64,000 nucleotides of DNA from Schistocerca nitens (lineage: Eukaryota > Arthropoda > Insecta > Orthoptera > Acrididae), in the NCBI RefSeq assembly GCF_023898315.1, contig NC_064614.1:498682109-498746108 (forward strand), read 5' to 3'. A program made the translations under genes and the position numbers. Numbering within the stretch: position 1 is the stretch's first letter; each line of letters opens with the position of its first letter. The notes under the pieces are model-generated. The model saw only the letters and a program-made list of their open reading frames with translations, ran no database searches and had not been told where the DNA came from. Shown piece after piece: positions 1 through 10,908 of the stretch.

Positions 1-1350
1 TTCTGGCCCTTTTGACGTATTGCTGTTGGTACGATAATTTATAACACCACTCTTGTATTCGTATGTTCCAGTTCCTTCAACTGTACTTGGTATGACACAC
101 AGTTTTAATAAAAAATTTATTCACTTTGGTATTTTGAACAAGATTTTTGTTTGTTTGTTGAACTACGTTCAATTGTATAATGTGCAAAAATCACCTATGT
201 CGTTGCCTAGCTCACACAATTAACACCACAAATAACCGTAAAACAGTGTCACTGGTTTTAGTGACAACCATCTCATTTGTTTTATGTACAAAATTTCTTA
301 ATAAGTATAAAATAATAAATGAAATGATAAAAAATACGACGTACAAACTAAAGTTAATACCCGTCGTCAAAGTATCTGACATGTTAAGTTGTCTTTGTAG
401 ATTGGTATGACGTACACTGAAGCCAACTGGGTTGTAACTGTAAACAGTGGCCTCAGTGTGACCTCTACCTTTGACATGAATAGTCCACTTGGGACTATGT
501 GCATTTATAAGTAGCTTTATTGTTTTAATTTACGTTCACCTGTATGTATTTTACGATTGATTCACCTTTAGAGCTTATACAACTGCACATTTGATAATGC
601 ATTCACATTACCTTACTGTAACCGGTTCTTTATATGTTCTTTAGCACTGAAGATGGCAACATAGTGCACGAAATGTGCCTATGCAAAAAACATTATTTGC
701 AGCTGACCGCTGTATCCTTTACTACTTGAATTTTTTATCCTATTCCACTTGCTTGCAAAGAGAGAAGAAAGAGACTTTTTATGCACCATAATTTCTTTAA
801 TCGCATTTCCACTATTCTAGGGTGATATACTGGGTTGATCAATATTCCACCAAAAATTTTCTGTGGTGGTAATATGGAGAAAAACAACAAAAAAGGTCTT
901 GCAAACATGGGTTCCAAAATGCATTCCTAAAAAGCTGAGAGCACTGTTCGTCTTCGCTACTGTGACACACTTCTATTCTTCTGAAAGCTCTTTGCTTCCA
1001 AAATTTTGAGAGGTAGAAAGAACCAAAACAAGGAAAAACGTCCAGCAAACTTGGCCTCTAAAATAGTGCAATGTTATCTCCTAAATACATGTGAAGCAAA
1101 CTTGGTTCTCATAAAACGTATTCCTCATAAAAGAGAATTTTCATCGAGTAATAGGAGCTGGATAACGGAGTAGAATAATTTGAGTTACTGTCTACACAAA
1201 AATTCTTCTCAAGAAACTGTATTAAAAAGTTCGTCTCAAAAAATTTCCTGACTGTATTCCATTTACAAAATCTCACCAATGAAGGTTTAGCGAGGAATAA
1301 GAAATTATTTCGTTACAAATTACAATTAAATAAGATCAACACTGGAGAAA
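1..1350. other. Unannotated AT-rich DNA
   Basis: No coding frame here looks real on either strand. The longest open frames are under 80 codons and have no motif I recognise. The stretch near 639-700 (a 'gcactgaagatggcaacat' run) resembles the interior of hairpin elements seen elsewhere in the window, but I could not delimit a copy. Confidence 0.6.
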
Positions 1351-1352
1351 TA

Positions 1353-1837
1353 CGTGGTGTTCAAAAAGTCTCTCCGCAATGCCTTATGATTGTTGGCCGC
1401 GCGTGCCGTATGATTGTTCGCTTGCCTGGGTTTTTCAACGAAACAATAAACGCACAACGATACTGCAGCGATATTCTGTACCCATTCATAGGAGAACTTG
1501 TGTTAAGTGAAAGACTGAACGGTTATTTTCAACAAGATGGTGCAACCGCGCATACAGCTCGCGTTTCAATGTCACTGCTTGCTGATGTTTTTGGTGATCG
1601 CATAATTTCACAGGGACTTTCGCCTCCACGATCGCCTGACCTAACACCGCCCGACTTTTTCTTCTGGGCTGCAGCGAAAGCAACTGTCTACAAAAACCGT
1701 CCACAATTAATAAGTAAAAATGAATATTCAATAAATTAATAACCTGCATTTCACTGAGTTTCATTTCGGTATATTCACTGCGGCATACGACACCCGCGGC
1801 TGTCATACGGCACTGCGGAGACACTTTCTGAACAATG
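1353..1837 (+). mobile_element. Internally deleted mariner/Tc1-superfamily element
   Basis: The ends carry inverted repeats. The core match is 1358-1383 against the reverse complement of 1809-1834 (26 bp, 3 mismatches), and similarity continues inward with gaps to about 1411 and 1778. Both ends abut TA (1351-1352 and 1838-1839), the target used by this superfamily. Between the repeats only the C-terminal part of a transposase remains, so the first half of the gene is deleted. The element cannot move by itself but retains both ends, so it could have been mobilised by a related transposase. Family placement is inference from motifs. Confidence 0.75.
1413..1739 (+). pseudogene. Transposase C-terminal fragment (mariner-like)
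   Basis: An open frame of about 109 codons lies inside the terminal repeats. It contains QQDGATAHTA, holding the second catalytic Asp, and SPDLTPPDFFFW, holding the third acidic residue in the mariner-like position. I count 38 residues between the Asp of QQD and the Asp of PPD, longer than the classical DD34D spacing. The N-terminal helix-turn-helix domains and the first catalytic Asp are absent. The open frame upstream of about 1413 reads through the terminal repeat and is not protein sequence. The frame ends in a stop before the right repeat. Confidence 0.7.
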
Positions 1838-1839
1838 TA

Positions 1840-2361
1840 CAAAAATGTGACTCAACAAGAAAATTTATTCTAACGCTAAAGTCCTCATACTAATTATTAA
1901 ATTCTTTCTTTTCAAATTCATTGGTATTGACTGTTACAAAACTTATCAAAATAGCATTAAATTACTGGTCTGATGTCTGTGTTGAACCAAGAATGCCTAA
2001 CTAAGTGCTGCTGCAGTAAAGTAAAATATGTTCTTCCGCCATCTTAAATCCCAGTCTTCTTAAAATCGTATCTCAGTATATTCAGCGCATAAGGATAATA
2101 CTTCTTTTGTAATAATAACATCTTCCATGTTCCATAAAATAATATACACTCACTTTTCAGCCGTATGAAACGAATTTTAGAGCCCACATGTACTAGGCAT
2201 TGTTTTCGTGTCTTAGTCCGTGCTAACACCTCTAAAAGTTTGTCAGTAGAGTTCTGGTTCACATTGTAGACAGGAGCAGCGAAAATGTCGGGAAGTTTTC
2301 GTTGACTATTGGATCTCTAAATTCAGGATGTAAAAGGAAAAACGCCGTCTTACTTTGAGAT
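1840..2361. other. Unannotated intergenic DNA
   Basis: AT-rich sequence with only short frames and no recognised domain or repeat. It lies between the mariner remnant and the palindromic SINE composite. Confidence 0.5.
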
Positions 2362-2373
2362 ATTCATTATTAA

Positions 2374-3000
2374 ACTTCCTGGCAGATTAAAACTGTGTGC
2401 CGAACACAGACTCGAACTCGGGACCTTTGCCATTGGCGGGCAAGTGCTCTACCATCTTTTTTTATCTCATTTTGTTCTATAATGTTCGTTGAACTTGTTC
2501 GGGACGGAAGTTCTATGACACCCGTTCAAGGCCGTTGTTGATCCTTTCACTCAATTTTTTTATTACAGAGGCCAACCAGCTCTCTGACCGAACATGCTGA
2601 GCTACCGTGGCGGCGAACCATCTGAGCTACCCAAGCACGACTCACAGTTCTCACAATTCGTCCTCACAGCTCTACTACTAGCGGACTGGCGGAAGTAGAG
2701 TGTGAGGACGGGCCATCAGTCGTGCTCAGCGTGTCCGGTCAGAGAGCTGGTTGGCCTCTGTAGTAAAAAAAAAAAAAAAAAAAAAAACTGAGTGAAAGGA
2801 TCAACAACGAACTTCAAGGGGTGTCATGTGGCCTCCGCAACGACCAAACACAACGAACAAAATGAAAAAAAGGTGGTAGAGCGCTTGCCCAAGAAAGGCA
2901 AAGGTCCCGAGTTCGAGTCTCGGTCCGGCACAAAGTTTTAATCTGCCAGGAAGATTCATGTCAGCGCACACTCCACTGCAGAGTGAAAATTTCATTCTGG
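2374..3000. repeat. Palindromic SINE-in-SINE composite with 12-bp TSD
   Basis: The 627-bp block is bounded by attcattattaa (2362-2373 and 3001-3012). Its left half (about 2374-2690) reads the tRNA-derived SINE with the 'aaacttcctggcagatt' core in antisense. The right half (about 2690-3000) reads the same SINE in sense, with the B-box-like gttcgagtc near 2911. In both halves the same second SINE module (gctcagcgtgt..., an A-rich run at 2765-2787, then aacaacgaac) adjoins the tRNA-like part at the same point. The two halves therefore form an imperfect inverted repeat with arms of about 300 bp. Because the duplication flanks the whole block, it probably inserted as one unit. Confidence 0.75.
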
Positions 3001-3329
3001 ATTCATTATTAAGTTTCTTGAGCCTTTCTATTACAGTTCTGCATGGACTATACTGACAGGCTACGTTCCTAACACCACGGCTCTGAATGCTTTTTCGATG
3101 TATACCATGGTGCCTTTTGCCTGGAACAACACCAAAAATTGGTCGCTCTTGAGTATCGTATGCGATTTCGTTCACAGATGCTCTTCATCTGCCCAGAATC
3201 CCTCCCCCAGCATACCGTACGAGCCCGCTAGATGCGGCCTCCTGCATAGGTGTAGGATAGTCTACCGGAAGTGTCGAGGTGCAGTCTGTGGTCCGGCAAG
3301 GTGCTGATGAGACATCATTCAATTGACAG

Positions 3330-3762
3330 TCATTTACTTCCGAGAGTTTGATAATCACTCTTCTTTCCGGTGCGGCCTACCAGCAGCCGTGGTGCACCTG
3401 CATTGCGCAGAGGGGCAGGGCAGCGCGTCAGCGCCCCGCGAGGAATCCGCTGGCGCAGCCCATGGCGTAGTCTGAGGTCAGCGCCGCAGCCTCCACAGCA
3501 TCCAGTCGGCCGTGCCCAGCCTCGTAATGGCAAGGTCCGCTGACTGGCGTGTCACTCCGCCAGGCATGGCTGAAGGTGCTCTTGAGACGTTCCTTGGTGT
3601 AGTTACTACATGTGGCTGCTGGCAGAACAACATTGTGTCTGCTCTGCACTGTTGTAAGCGCTCAGTCAGCTGTTCCTGACGTTCTCTCTCGCAGTCTGTG
3701 GCAATGAGATCCATGCTTATTTGTCTTTTGGCCCCTCCGAGTGTTTGCATTTGGCACGCCAT
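3330..3762 (-). other. GC-rich segment with open frame, unknown origin
   Basis: This segment is visibly more GC-rich than its surroundings. The longest minus-strand frame (3762 to 3478, 94 codons) is Gln/Arg-rich, starting with MACQMQTLGGAK, and I do not recognise it. It lies directly downstream, on the same strand, of a reverse-transcriptase tail fragment, so it may be part of that element or of an older retrogene. Overlapping frames on this strand share no motif with a known family that I can name. Confidence 0.3.
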
Positions 3763-3772
3763 CGTTGCGTAC

Positions 3773-3993
3773 TCAATGGGCGTGCTCCATTTAGTATCGT
3801 CGAAGTCGGTTTCGATAAAATTTTATCCCTCGCTTAATTACTATTTGGCTGTGCAACACTATCCATTCCTCTGCTGCTGCTTCCACGTGTTCATCCCATT
3901 TCGTATCGCTTCTTTATGTTACCCCTGCTTATTTAAATTAGGTGACGAACTCCAGAGACCTCCCATCAATATTGTAATCAGGTACGGTCAGGT
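3773..3993 (-). pseudogene. Reverse-transcriptase tail fragment of a non-LTR element
   Basis: Minus-strand translation reads YNIDGRSLEFV, then a degraded 'FK-AGVT-RSDTKWDEHV', then EAAAEEWIV. This matches the thumb region of many LINE reverse transcriptases, where a YLGV-like motif is followed by an SD.KWDEH-like motif. Two internal stops are present (where the family has Tyr-Leu and Ile). No catalytic YADD box or endonuclease is nearby, so this is a short truncated scrap. The clade cannot be decided from it. Confidence 0.5.
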
Positions 3994-4399
3994 CCTTTGT
4001 CTGTGATTTAAGAATTATTTGTACTGAATCAGATTGAGAGGGAGCCACCAATAATTATATCGAGTGGAAATTTCACCCAATTTTCATCTCATTATGATCA
4101 GGCAACAACAATACTTTCCAGCAGATAGCAACGTCGTCAACGGACGGTGTGACAGTGCTGCTGAACCCCATCTGATGAATCGTTACGTATGCCTAGAATA
4201 TTAACGGTCCTTCATCTGAACGGCTCCATGCGCCACACAGTATCACGTACAAAGTCATAAATTTCTGGATCCAATTACGTATCTGTGAACAAATAATAGG
4301 TATAATCGTGTTTTGTTTACCAGTTGACAATGTGCTTCAGTTGCGAACGCCACTCGGAAAACTAGGAAGACCGAATCAGACTGTTCACCTGCACATACA
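3994..4399. other. Unannotated intergenic DNA
   Basis: No recognised coding or repeat feature lies between the LINE scrap and the Tc1 remnant. Confidence 0.4.
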
Positions 4400-5026
4400 C
4401 ACACCAAAAAAAGTTTTGCATCACCCCCGTTTCCAGAACTTCTGAAGATAGATATTGACTGTGGATATTGTATCACAGACACAGTCCCTTTGACTGTTCA
4501 GAGATGTCACTAAACCCGCCCAAAGATGTAAACTACCATGCATGAGCAGCGCCTATTAGACGGAGGGGGTCCGACAGCCGATCAGTTACAGTCATTCCAC
4601 CAGGAAGGAGGTACACGGCTCGTGTTGTTTGTAGGTCAGTCATGCGGTTTGATCGCGTCCGCATCGTTACTTTGTGCCAGGAAGTGTTTAGGCGTCTCGG
4701 AGTGAACCAAAGTGTTGTTGTTAGGACATGGAGGAGATACAGAGAGACAGGAACTGTCGGTGTATGCTTCGCTCAGGCCACCCAAGCGTTACTATTGCAG
4801 TGGATGACCACTACCTACGGATTATGGCTCGGAGGAACCCTGACAGCAACGCCACCGTGTTGAATAATGCCTTTCGTGCAGCCACAGGACGTCGTGTTAC
4901 GACTCAAACTATGTGCAATAGGTTCCATGATGCGGAACTTCACTCCGACGTCCACGGCGAGGTCCATCTTTGCAACCACGACACCATGCAATGCGGTACA
5001 GATGGGCCCAACAACATGCGGAGTTT
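4400..5026 (+). mobile_element. Truncated Tc1-like transposon
   Basis: The left end shows a Tc1-type terminal sequence (acaccaaaaaaagttttgca at 4401). A transposase N-terminus begins at 4642. The element stops abruptly near 5026, where sequence matching the outer part of the inverted-duplication arm begins, so everything from about transposase residue 125 to the right end is missing. Either the duplication boundary cut it or a deletion joined the two. The strand follows from the transposase frame. Confidence 0.65.
4642..5020 (+). pseudogene. Tc1 transposase N-terminal (DNA-binding) fragment
   Basis: The reading frame from 4642 gives a helix-turn-helix domain (VFRRLGVNQSVVVRTWRRY). It continues after a +1 shift near 4755-4770 as RSGHPSVTIAVDDHYL and then ARRNPDSNATVLNNAF. 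This is the paired-like N-terminal architecture of Tc1 transposases, which binds the terminal repeats. The DDE catalytic domain is absent. One frameshift plus truncation make it a pseudogene. Confidence 0.7.
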
Positions 5027-5761
5027 GACTGAGAACGATCAAAAACAGTAGATGGTGTTGCAAGGGGGCTTAATTAAAAAATAAAAGACTAATATTAATG
5101 AATAAATGCAATAATTTTAGTAGCTGTGTGACCGGTTACGAAGTCTCGTAACCGGTTGGCCCTGACTAGTATTAGCACGCATTCTGACTGCATAAAATAA
5201 AAATAAGGAATGACAAGGAATTTCCATTAACACAACTGATTAATTAAGTCCCCTGCAACTATAAAAGCTACGCAACAACAAAGCACAAGTGTAACTGTTC
5301 TGTGTGTGGTAGTGTGACTCAATGTACATGTATCTGGCTGGGTTCTTTCTTAATACGACAAAATATTTTAAACACCATTTACAATGAACTAATTAAAAAA
5401 CCAGATATACTATAATTGCGCATAGACACCAGAATTACAAGTATAATATATGAACACGACCCAGATGCTTTGTTGACTGTACCTGTAAGCAAGAGGGACT
5501 GTTATTAAAGAAAACTGAAATACCTTTTTACATCATTATATGTTGTTGTTGTTGTCTTCAGTCCTGAGACTGGTTTGATGCAGCTCTCCATGCTACTCTA
5601 TCCTGTGCAAGCTTCTTCATCTCCCAGTACTTACTGCAACCTACATCCTTCTAAATCTGCTTAGTGTATTCATCTCTTGGTCTCCCTCTACGATTTTTAC
5701 CCTCCACGCTGCCCTCCAATGCTAAATTAGTGATCCCTTGATGCCTCAGAACATGTCCTAC

Positions 5762-6159
5762 CTACCGGTCCCTTCTTCTTGTCAAGTTGTGCCACAAACA
5801 CCTCTTCTCCCCAATTCTATTCAATACCTCCTCATTAGTTATGTGATCTACCAATCTAATCTTCAGCATTCTTCTGTAGCACCACATTTCAAAAGCTTCT
5901 ATTCTCTTCTTGTCCAAACTATTTATCGTCCATTTGTCACTTCCATACATGGCTACACTCCATACAAATACCTTCAGAAACGACTTCCTGACATTTAAAT
6001 CTATACTCGAAGATAACAAAATTTCTCTTCTTAAGAAACGCTTTCATTGCCATTGCCAGTCGACATTTTATATCCTCTCTACTTCGACCATCATCAGTTA
6101 TTTTGCTCCCCAAATAGTAAAACTCCTTTACTACTTTAAGTGTCTCATTTCCTAAACTA
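5762..6159 (-). pseudogene. RTE protein C-terminal part, copy 1
   Basis: Beyond the MITE the element resumes with NETLKVVKEFYYLGSKIT, DDGRSREDIKCRLAMA, SSIDLNVRKSFLKVFVWSV, a Trp-containing core, FEMWCYRRMLKIR, and LTRRRDR. This C-terminal stretch follows the polymerase thumb in this family. Frameshifts near 6020 and 5760 break it. Copy 2 (17163-17717) is almost open through the same region. Confidence 0.75.
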
Positions 6160-6822
6160 CGAGGGCTATTCCGAAAGTAAGGTCCGATAGGTCGCGAAAT
6201 GGAAACCACGGTAAAAATCAAAAATGTTTTATTTGCAACAGTTAGATACACCTTGCAGCTACTTATCTCCATAGTCGCCGACCCGACTTAGACGTGTATC
6301 GTAGCGTTGTACCAACTTTCCCATACCCTCGCTATAGAAGGCAGCCGCCAGTGCTCTCCGCCAATTCTCTACGCTGGCCTACGGCTCGTTGTCTTGTGCC
6401 GAAATGTTGTCTTCATAACCAGCGGTTCATGTGACCAGAGCTGAAACTCAGAGGGAGACAATTACGGGCTGTATTGTGGGTACTCTCACATTTCCATTTG
6501 AAAACGATGCAGGAGCATCTTCATTGCCCCTGCAGAATGCGGCTGAGAATTGTCTTGAAGACGAAACAGCACGACAGTTATGTAATGTTAGCTGCATAGC
6601 TTCAGGGGAAATTTCTCACCAGGCCCCCGTACTTGGCGGCAGACACTATTTTCTAGACATCTTTACGCACTCACTGCGAGCTCAGAAATGAGAAGAGCGA
6701 CGTGATGCTAACTGGGGTTATACTAGAGACACTACCCAACACATCTGTGCAAAGCTTTATCGGATTTTCATAGTCGTTTCCATTTCGTGACCGATCGGAC
6801 CTTACTTTCGGAATAGCCCTCG
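6160..6822. mobile_element. MITE with 43-bp terminal inverted repeats
   Basis: A 663-bp non-coding element. The left end 6160-6202 (cgagggctattccgaaagta...) matches the reverse complement of 6780-6822 with two mismatches in 43. TA flanks both sides (6158-6159 and 6823-6824), and excision restores the RTE sequence (compare 17750-17765 in copy 2). TA target choice places it with Tc1/mariner-type non-autonomous elements. The interior has no transposase motif; the 86-codon frame at 6431 is not recognisable. It is younger than RTE copy 1. Confidence 0.85.
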
Positions 6823-7879
6823 TAATTCCCTCAGCATCACCCGACTTAATTCGACTACATTCCATTATCCTCGTTTTGCTTTTGTTGATGTTCATCTTAT
6901 ATCCTCCTTTCAAGATACTGTCCATTCCGTTCAACTGCTCTTCCAAGTCCTTTGCTGTCTCTGACAGAATTACAGTGTCATCGGCGAACCTCAACGTTTT
7001 TATTTCTTTTCCATGGACTTTAATACCAACACCAAATTTTTCTTTTGTTACCTTCACTGCTTGCTCAATATACAGATTAAATAACATCGGGGAGAGGCTA
7101 CAACCCCGTCTCACTCCCTTCCCAACCGCTGCTTCCCTTTCATGCCCCTCGACTCTTATAACTGCCATCTGGTATCAGTACAAATTGTAAATAGCCTTTC
7201 GCTCCCGGTATTTTACCACTGCCACCTTTAGAATTTGAAAGAGAGTATTCCAGTCAACATTGTCAAAAGCTTTCTCTAAGTCTACAAATGCTAGAAACGT
7301 AGGTTTGCCTTTCCTTAATCTATTTTCTAAGATAAGAAGTCGTAGGGTCAGTATTGCCTCACGTGTTCCAACATTTCTGCGGTATCCAAACTGATCTTCT
7401 CCGAGGTCGGCTTCTACCAGTTTTTCCATTCGTCTGTAAAGAATTCGCGTTAGTAATTTGCAGCCGTGACTTATTAAACTGATAGTTCGGTAATTTTCAC
7501 ATCTGTCACCACCTACTTTCTTTGGGATTGGAATTATTACATTCTTCTTGAAGTCTGAGGGTATTTCGCCTGTCTCATACATCTTACTCACCAGATGGTA
7601 GAGTTTTGTCAGGACTGGCTCTCCCAAGGCCGTCAGTAGTTCCAACGGAATGTTGTACACTCCCGGGGCCTTGTTTCGACTCAGGTCTTTCAGTGCTCTG
7701 TCAAACTCTTCACGCAATATCGTATATCCCATTTCATCTTCATCTACATCCTCTTCCATTTCCATAATATTGTCCTCAAGTACATATCCCTTGTATAGAC
7801 CCTGTATATACTCCTTCCACCTTTCTGCTTTCCCTTCTTTGCTTAGAACTGGGTTTCCATCTGAGCTCTTGATATTCAT
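6671..7879 (-). pseudogene. RTE reverse transcriptase, copy 1
   Basis: The palm and fingers domain is readable: KNVIIPIPKK, NYRTISLISHGCK, DQFGYRRNVGTREAIL, FVDLEKAFDNVDW, RRGCSLSPMLFNLY and the catalytic FADDTVIL. A TGA replaces Arg just before MAVIRVEG (near 7169), where copy 2 reads RNQMAVI, so the protein is truncated. The low-coordinate end of the frame runs into the MITE at 6822, and residues after SGDAEG are MITE readthrough. Confidence 0.8.
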
Positions 7880-8203
7880 TCAAGTGGGTCTCTTTTCTCC
7901 AAAGGTCTCTTTAATTTTCCTGTAGGCAGTACCTATCTTACCCCTAGTGAGATAAGCCTCTACATCCTTACATTTGTCCTCTAGCTATCCCTGCTTAGCC
8001 ATTTTGCACTTCCTGTCAATCTCATTTTTGAGACGTTTGTATTCATTTTTGCCTGCTTCATTTACTGCGTTTTTTTATTTTCTCCTTTCATCAATTAAAT
8101 TCAATATTTCTTCTGTTACCCAAGGATTTCTACTAGCCCTCGTCTTTTTACCTACTTGATCCTCTGCTGCCTTCACTACTTCATCCCTCAGAGCTACCCA
8201 TTC

Positions 8204-9189
8204 TTATTCTACTGTATTTCTTTCCCCGATTCCTGTCAATTGTTCCCTTGTGCTCTCCCTGAAACTCTGTACAACCTCTGGTTTAGTCAGTTTATCCAGG
8301 TCCCATCTCCTTAAATTCGCACCTTTTTGCAGTTTCTTCAGTTTTAATCTACAGTTCATAACCAATAGATTGTGGTCAGAGTCCACATCTGCCCCTGGAA
8401 ATGTCTTACAATTTAAAACCTGGTTCCTAAATCTCTGTCTTACCATTATATAATCTATCTGATACCTTCTAGTATCTCCAGGATTCTTCCATGTATACAA
8501 CCTTCTTTTATGATTCTTGAACCAAGTGTTAGCTATGATTAAGTTATGCTCTGTGCAAAATTCTACCAGACGACTTCCTCTTTCATTTCTCTCCCCCAAT
8601 CCATACTCCCCCACTATGTTTCCTTCTCTCCCTTTTCCTACTCTCGAATTCCAGTCACCCATGACTATTAAATTTTCGTCTCCCTTCACTACATGAATAA
8701 TTTCTTTTCTTTCATCATACATTTCTTTAATTTCTTCATCATCTGCAGAGCTAGTTGGCATATAAACTTGTACTACTGTAGTAGGCTTGGGCTTCGTGTC
8801 TATCCTGGCCACAATAATGCGTTCACTATGCTGTTGGTAGTAGCTTACCCGCAGTCCTATTTTTTATTCATTATTAAACCTACTCCTGCATTACCCATAT
8901 TTGATTTTGTATTTATAACCCTGTATTCACCTGACCAAAAGTCTTGTTCCTCCTGCCACCGAACTTCACTAATTCCCACTATATCTAACTTCAACCTATC
9001 CATTTCCCTTTTTAAAGTTTCTAACCTACCTGCCCGATTAAGGGATCTGACATTCCACGCTCCGATCCGTAGAACGCCAGTTTTCTTTCTCCTGATAACG
9101 ACGTCCTCTGAAGTAGTCCCCGCCCGGAGATCCGAATGGGGGACTATTTTACCTCCGGAATATTTTACCCAAGAGGACGCCATCATCAT
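8204..9189 (-). pseudogene. RTE endonuclease domain, copy 1
   Basis: Apurinic/apyrimidinic-like endonuclease that nicks target DNA for reverse transcription. The frame starts at 9189 (MMMASSWVKYSGG) and shows WNVRSLN, VGISEVRWQ, then VYMPTSSADD, MGDWNSRVG, IDYIMVRQR and DSDHNLLV. The GDWN and SDH motifs are the catalytic Asp/Asn and Asp-His pair of this fold. A one-base loss in an A-run (A6 where the frame needs A7, at 8861-8866) shifts the frame after GVGLIMNKK. Copy 2 has the same shift. Confidence 0.8.
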
Positions 9190-9783
9190 TTAATCATACA
9201 GTAAAGCTGCATGCCCTCGGGAAAAATTACGACTGTAGTTTCCCCTTGCTTTCAGCCGTTCGCAGTACCAGCACAGCAAGGCCGTTTTGGTTAGTGTTGC
9301 AAGGCCAGATCAGTCAGTCATCCAGACTGTTGCCCCTGCAACTACTGAAAAGGCTGCTGCCCCTCTTCAGGAACCACCGTTTGCCTGATCTCTCAACAGA
9401 TACCCCTCCGTTGTGGTTGCACCTACGGTACAGCCATCTGTATCGCTGAGGCACGCAAGCCTCCGCACCAACGGCAAGGTCCATGGTTCATGGGGGTAGG
9501 ACCTCATTATATATTGACGAAAATATTCCATTACACCAGCATCATAAATCAAAAGCCCATCTCCTTTCTCAAATATATTCTGACAATTGCATATTCTTCC
9601 ATCTATACATTACACCAACCGAACAGTACAACATTTCAGTCAGATCGTCTCCTCTCTCGCCCAACAGAACAACGACTACCTTCGACATCCTCTGAACTAC
9701 TACTGCACCCAGTGGAGGCGGCGGAATAATAATCCTTGGCGCAATATCTGGCACTGTGACTCAGTGTAGCCACCTTTCAGTGT

Positions 9784-10700
9784 GTTGATAGAGGTTGTAA
9801 GTAATGTAAACAGGCTTTTCAGATCTCTAGTGTTACGCTTAACGATAGAAATGCAGTTTAGGATTCGGAATCAAGTGTTTCCATTCAACCACATAGCTGC
9901 ATTGTATCCTATGGAGAAAACCGTTAATAATTACTGCCGTTAGTGAATCACATTTCTGGACAGTCATTTAATGATTACTGCCGCTAGTGAATCGTATTCT
10001 TGTAACTCTCATCCCTCGAAACGAGTCGCCTTCCTCGAACCCTTCTGCTACAATAAAATTCCAACATGGTTTTAGATAGTCCCTAGGCATCTTCCAACTG
10101 CCCCTCAGACCTTGTGCTATCACCCCTGCAGCTTTGGGCATGAGATCGTTCCAATTTAAGTCGGAACTGAGTAGAAGTCGGAGAAAGCTTCATCTACCAC
10201 CTTCTGCAACCCGTGTAGAAACAGGCTGAGCCGAGTTAGTGCGATTGGACTGTGTATTGACCCTTCTATGGAAACGGGAACATGTTGTCATAGCTCCGCC
10301 AACTGTGCGTGAAGCGTAAGGTCCGTGCCAAATGACGCCTGCTCCTGCAACATGATGTAGTACAAAAGACAGTATGGGAACTGGTAGAAAGATGAGGATT
10401 TTTCTACTGCACTGTGGTGCTTCTCCAAACTACATACAGGAACAGCACTCTGAAGGAGATTCGCGTCCCTCAGGTCCCATTCACGTTTATCACCCCAACA
10501 TTCTATCATTGTTAATCTGTACCATCCAACAGAGAAAAATTACGAACTATGAAAGTTCCACTAACTTCATCCGACAGAGAGCTGGATAAGATTTTTACCG
10601 CATCTCTCTCCTCCCATGTACCGAAAACAAATACCGTGTGCGTGCTGGCGCTGAGCACATGTGGCGATTCTATTACATGTACAGGTATTCATCCACTGCA
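9784..10700. other. Inverted-duplication left arm, non-coding part
   Basis: This is the continuation of the duplicated unit after the solo LTR. Small open frames exist on both strands (for example 10374-10589 plus and 10509-10288 minus). The homologous right-arm frames are interrupted at different places, which argues against coding. No function is assigned. Confidence 0.5.
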
Positions 10701-10714
10701 CAGACCAGTTTAAA

Positions 10715-10908
10715 TGGTTCAAATGGCTCTGAGCACTATGGGACTCAACATCTTAGGTCATAAGTCCCCTAGAACTTAGAACTACTTAAACCTAACTAAC
10801 CTAAGGACATCACACACACCCATGCCCGAGGCAGGATTCGAACCTGCGACCGTAGCAGTCCCGCGGTTCCGGACTGCAGCGCCAGAACCGCTAGACCACC
10901 GCGGCTGG
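10715..10908 (-). repeat. tRNA-derived SINE (Leu-like head)
   Basis: Antisense copy of the about 190-bp SINE. The tail 'caaatggctctgagcactat' is at low coordinates and the tRNA-like head (gcaggattcgaacctgcgac, the reverse complement of a B box) is at high coordinates. The 14-bp target duplication cagaccagtttaaa sits at 10701-10714 and 10909-10922. The equivalent place in the right duplication arm (near 14836) has the empty site. Confidence 0.85.

Larger units (their letters stand above)
5541..9503 (-). mobile_element. RTE-type LINE copy 1, near full length, in a solo LTR
   Basis: A minus-strand non-LTR retrotransposon of about 3.3 kb after subtracting the MITE at 6160-6822. The 3' end is at low coordinates and finishes in an (acaac)n-like tail (tgttgttgttgttgtcttca on the plus strand), typical of RTE elements. 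The 5' end reaches about 9503. The target duplication is tcattata (5533-5540 and 9504-9511). The single protein has an endonuclease followed by a reverse transcriptase and no RNase H. The same element recurs at 17146-20422. Confidence 0.85.
5059..9779 (-). mobile_element. Solo gypsy LTR (family A), split by an RTE LINE
   Basis: The two pieces 5059-5540 and 9512-9779 together make about 750 bp. They align with the 731-bp LTRs of the gypsy element at 34.0-42.8 kb: a shared gggggcttaatta start, the cattaacacaa-ttaatt-agtccc block and the gtgtagccacctttca end. Orientation is inferred from that element, whose genes lie on the minus strand. A 4-bp duplication gtgt flanks it (5055-5058 and 9780-9783). 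Excising it restores the duplication arm, as confirmed by the uninterrupted right arm. A perfect hairpin (accggttacga / tcgtaaccggt) lies at 5132-5157. No internal gag-pol is present, so this is a recombined solo LTR. Confidence 0.8.

Noticed and set aside
7650-9193. Plus-strand Ser/Phe-rich frames across the RTE copies
   Set aside because: They are antisense shadows of the endonuclease/RT gene, and the same shadows appear in copy 2.
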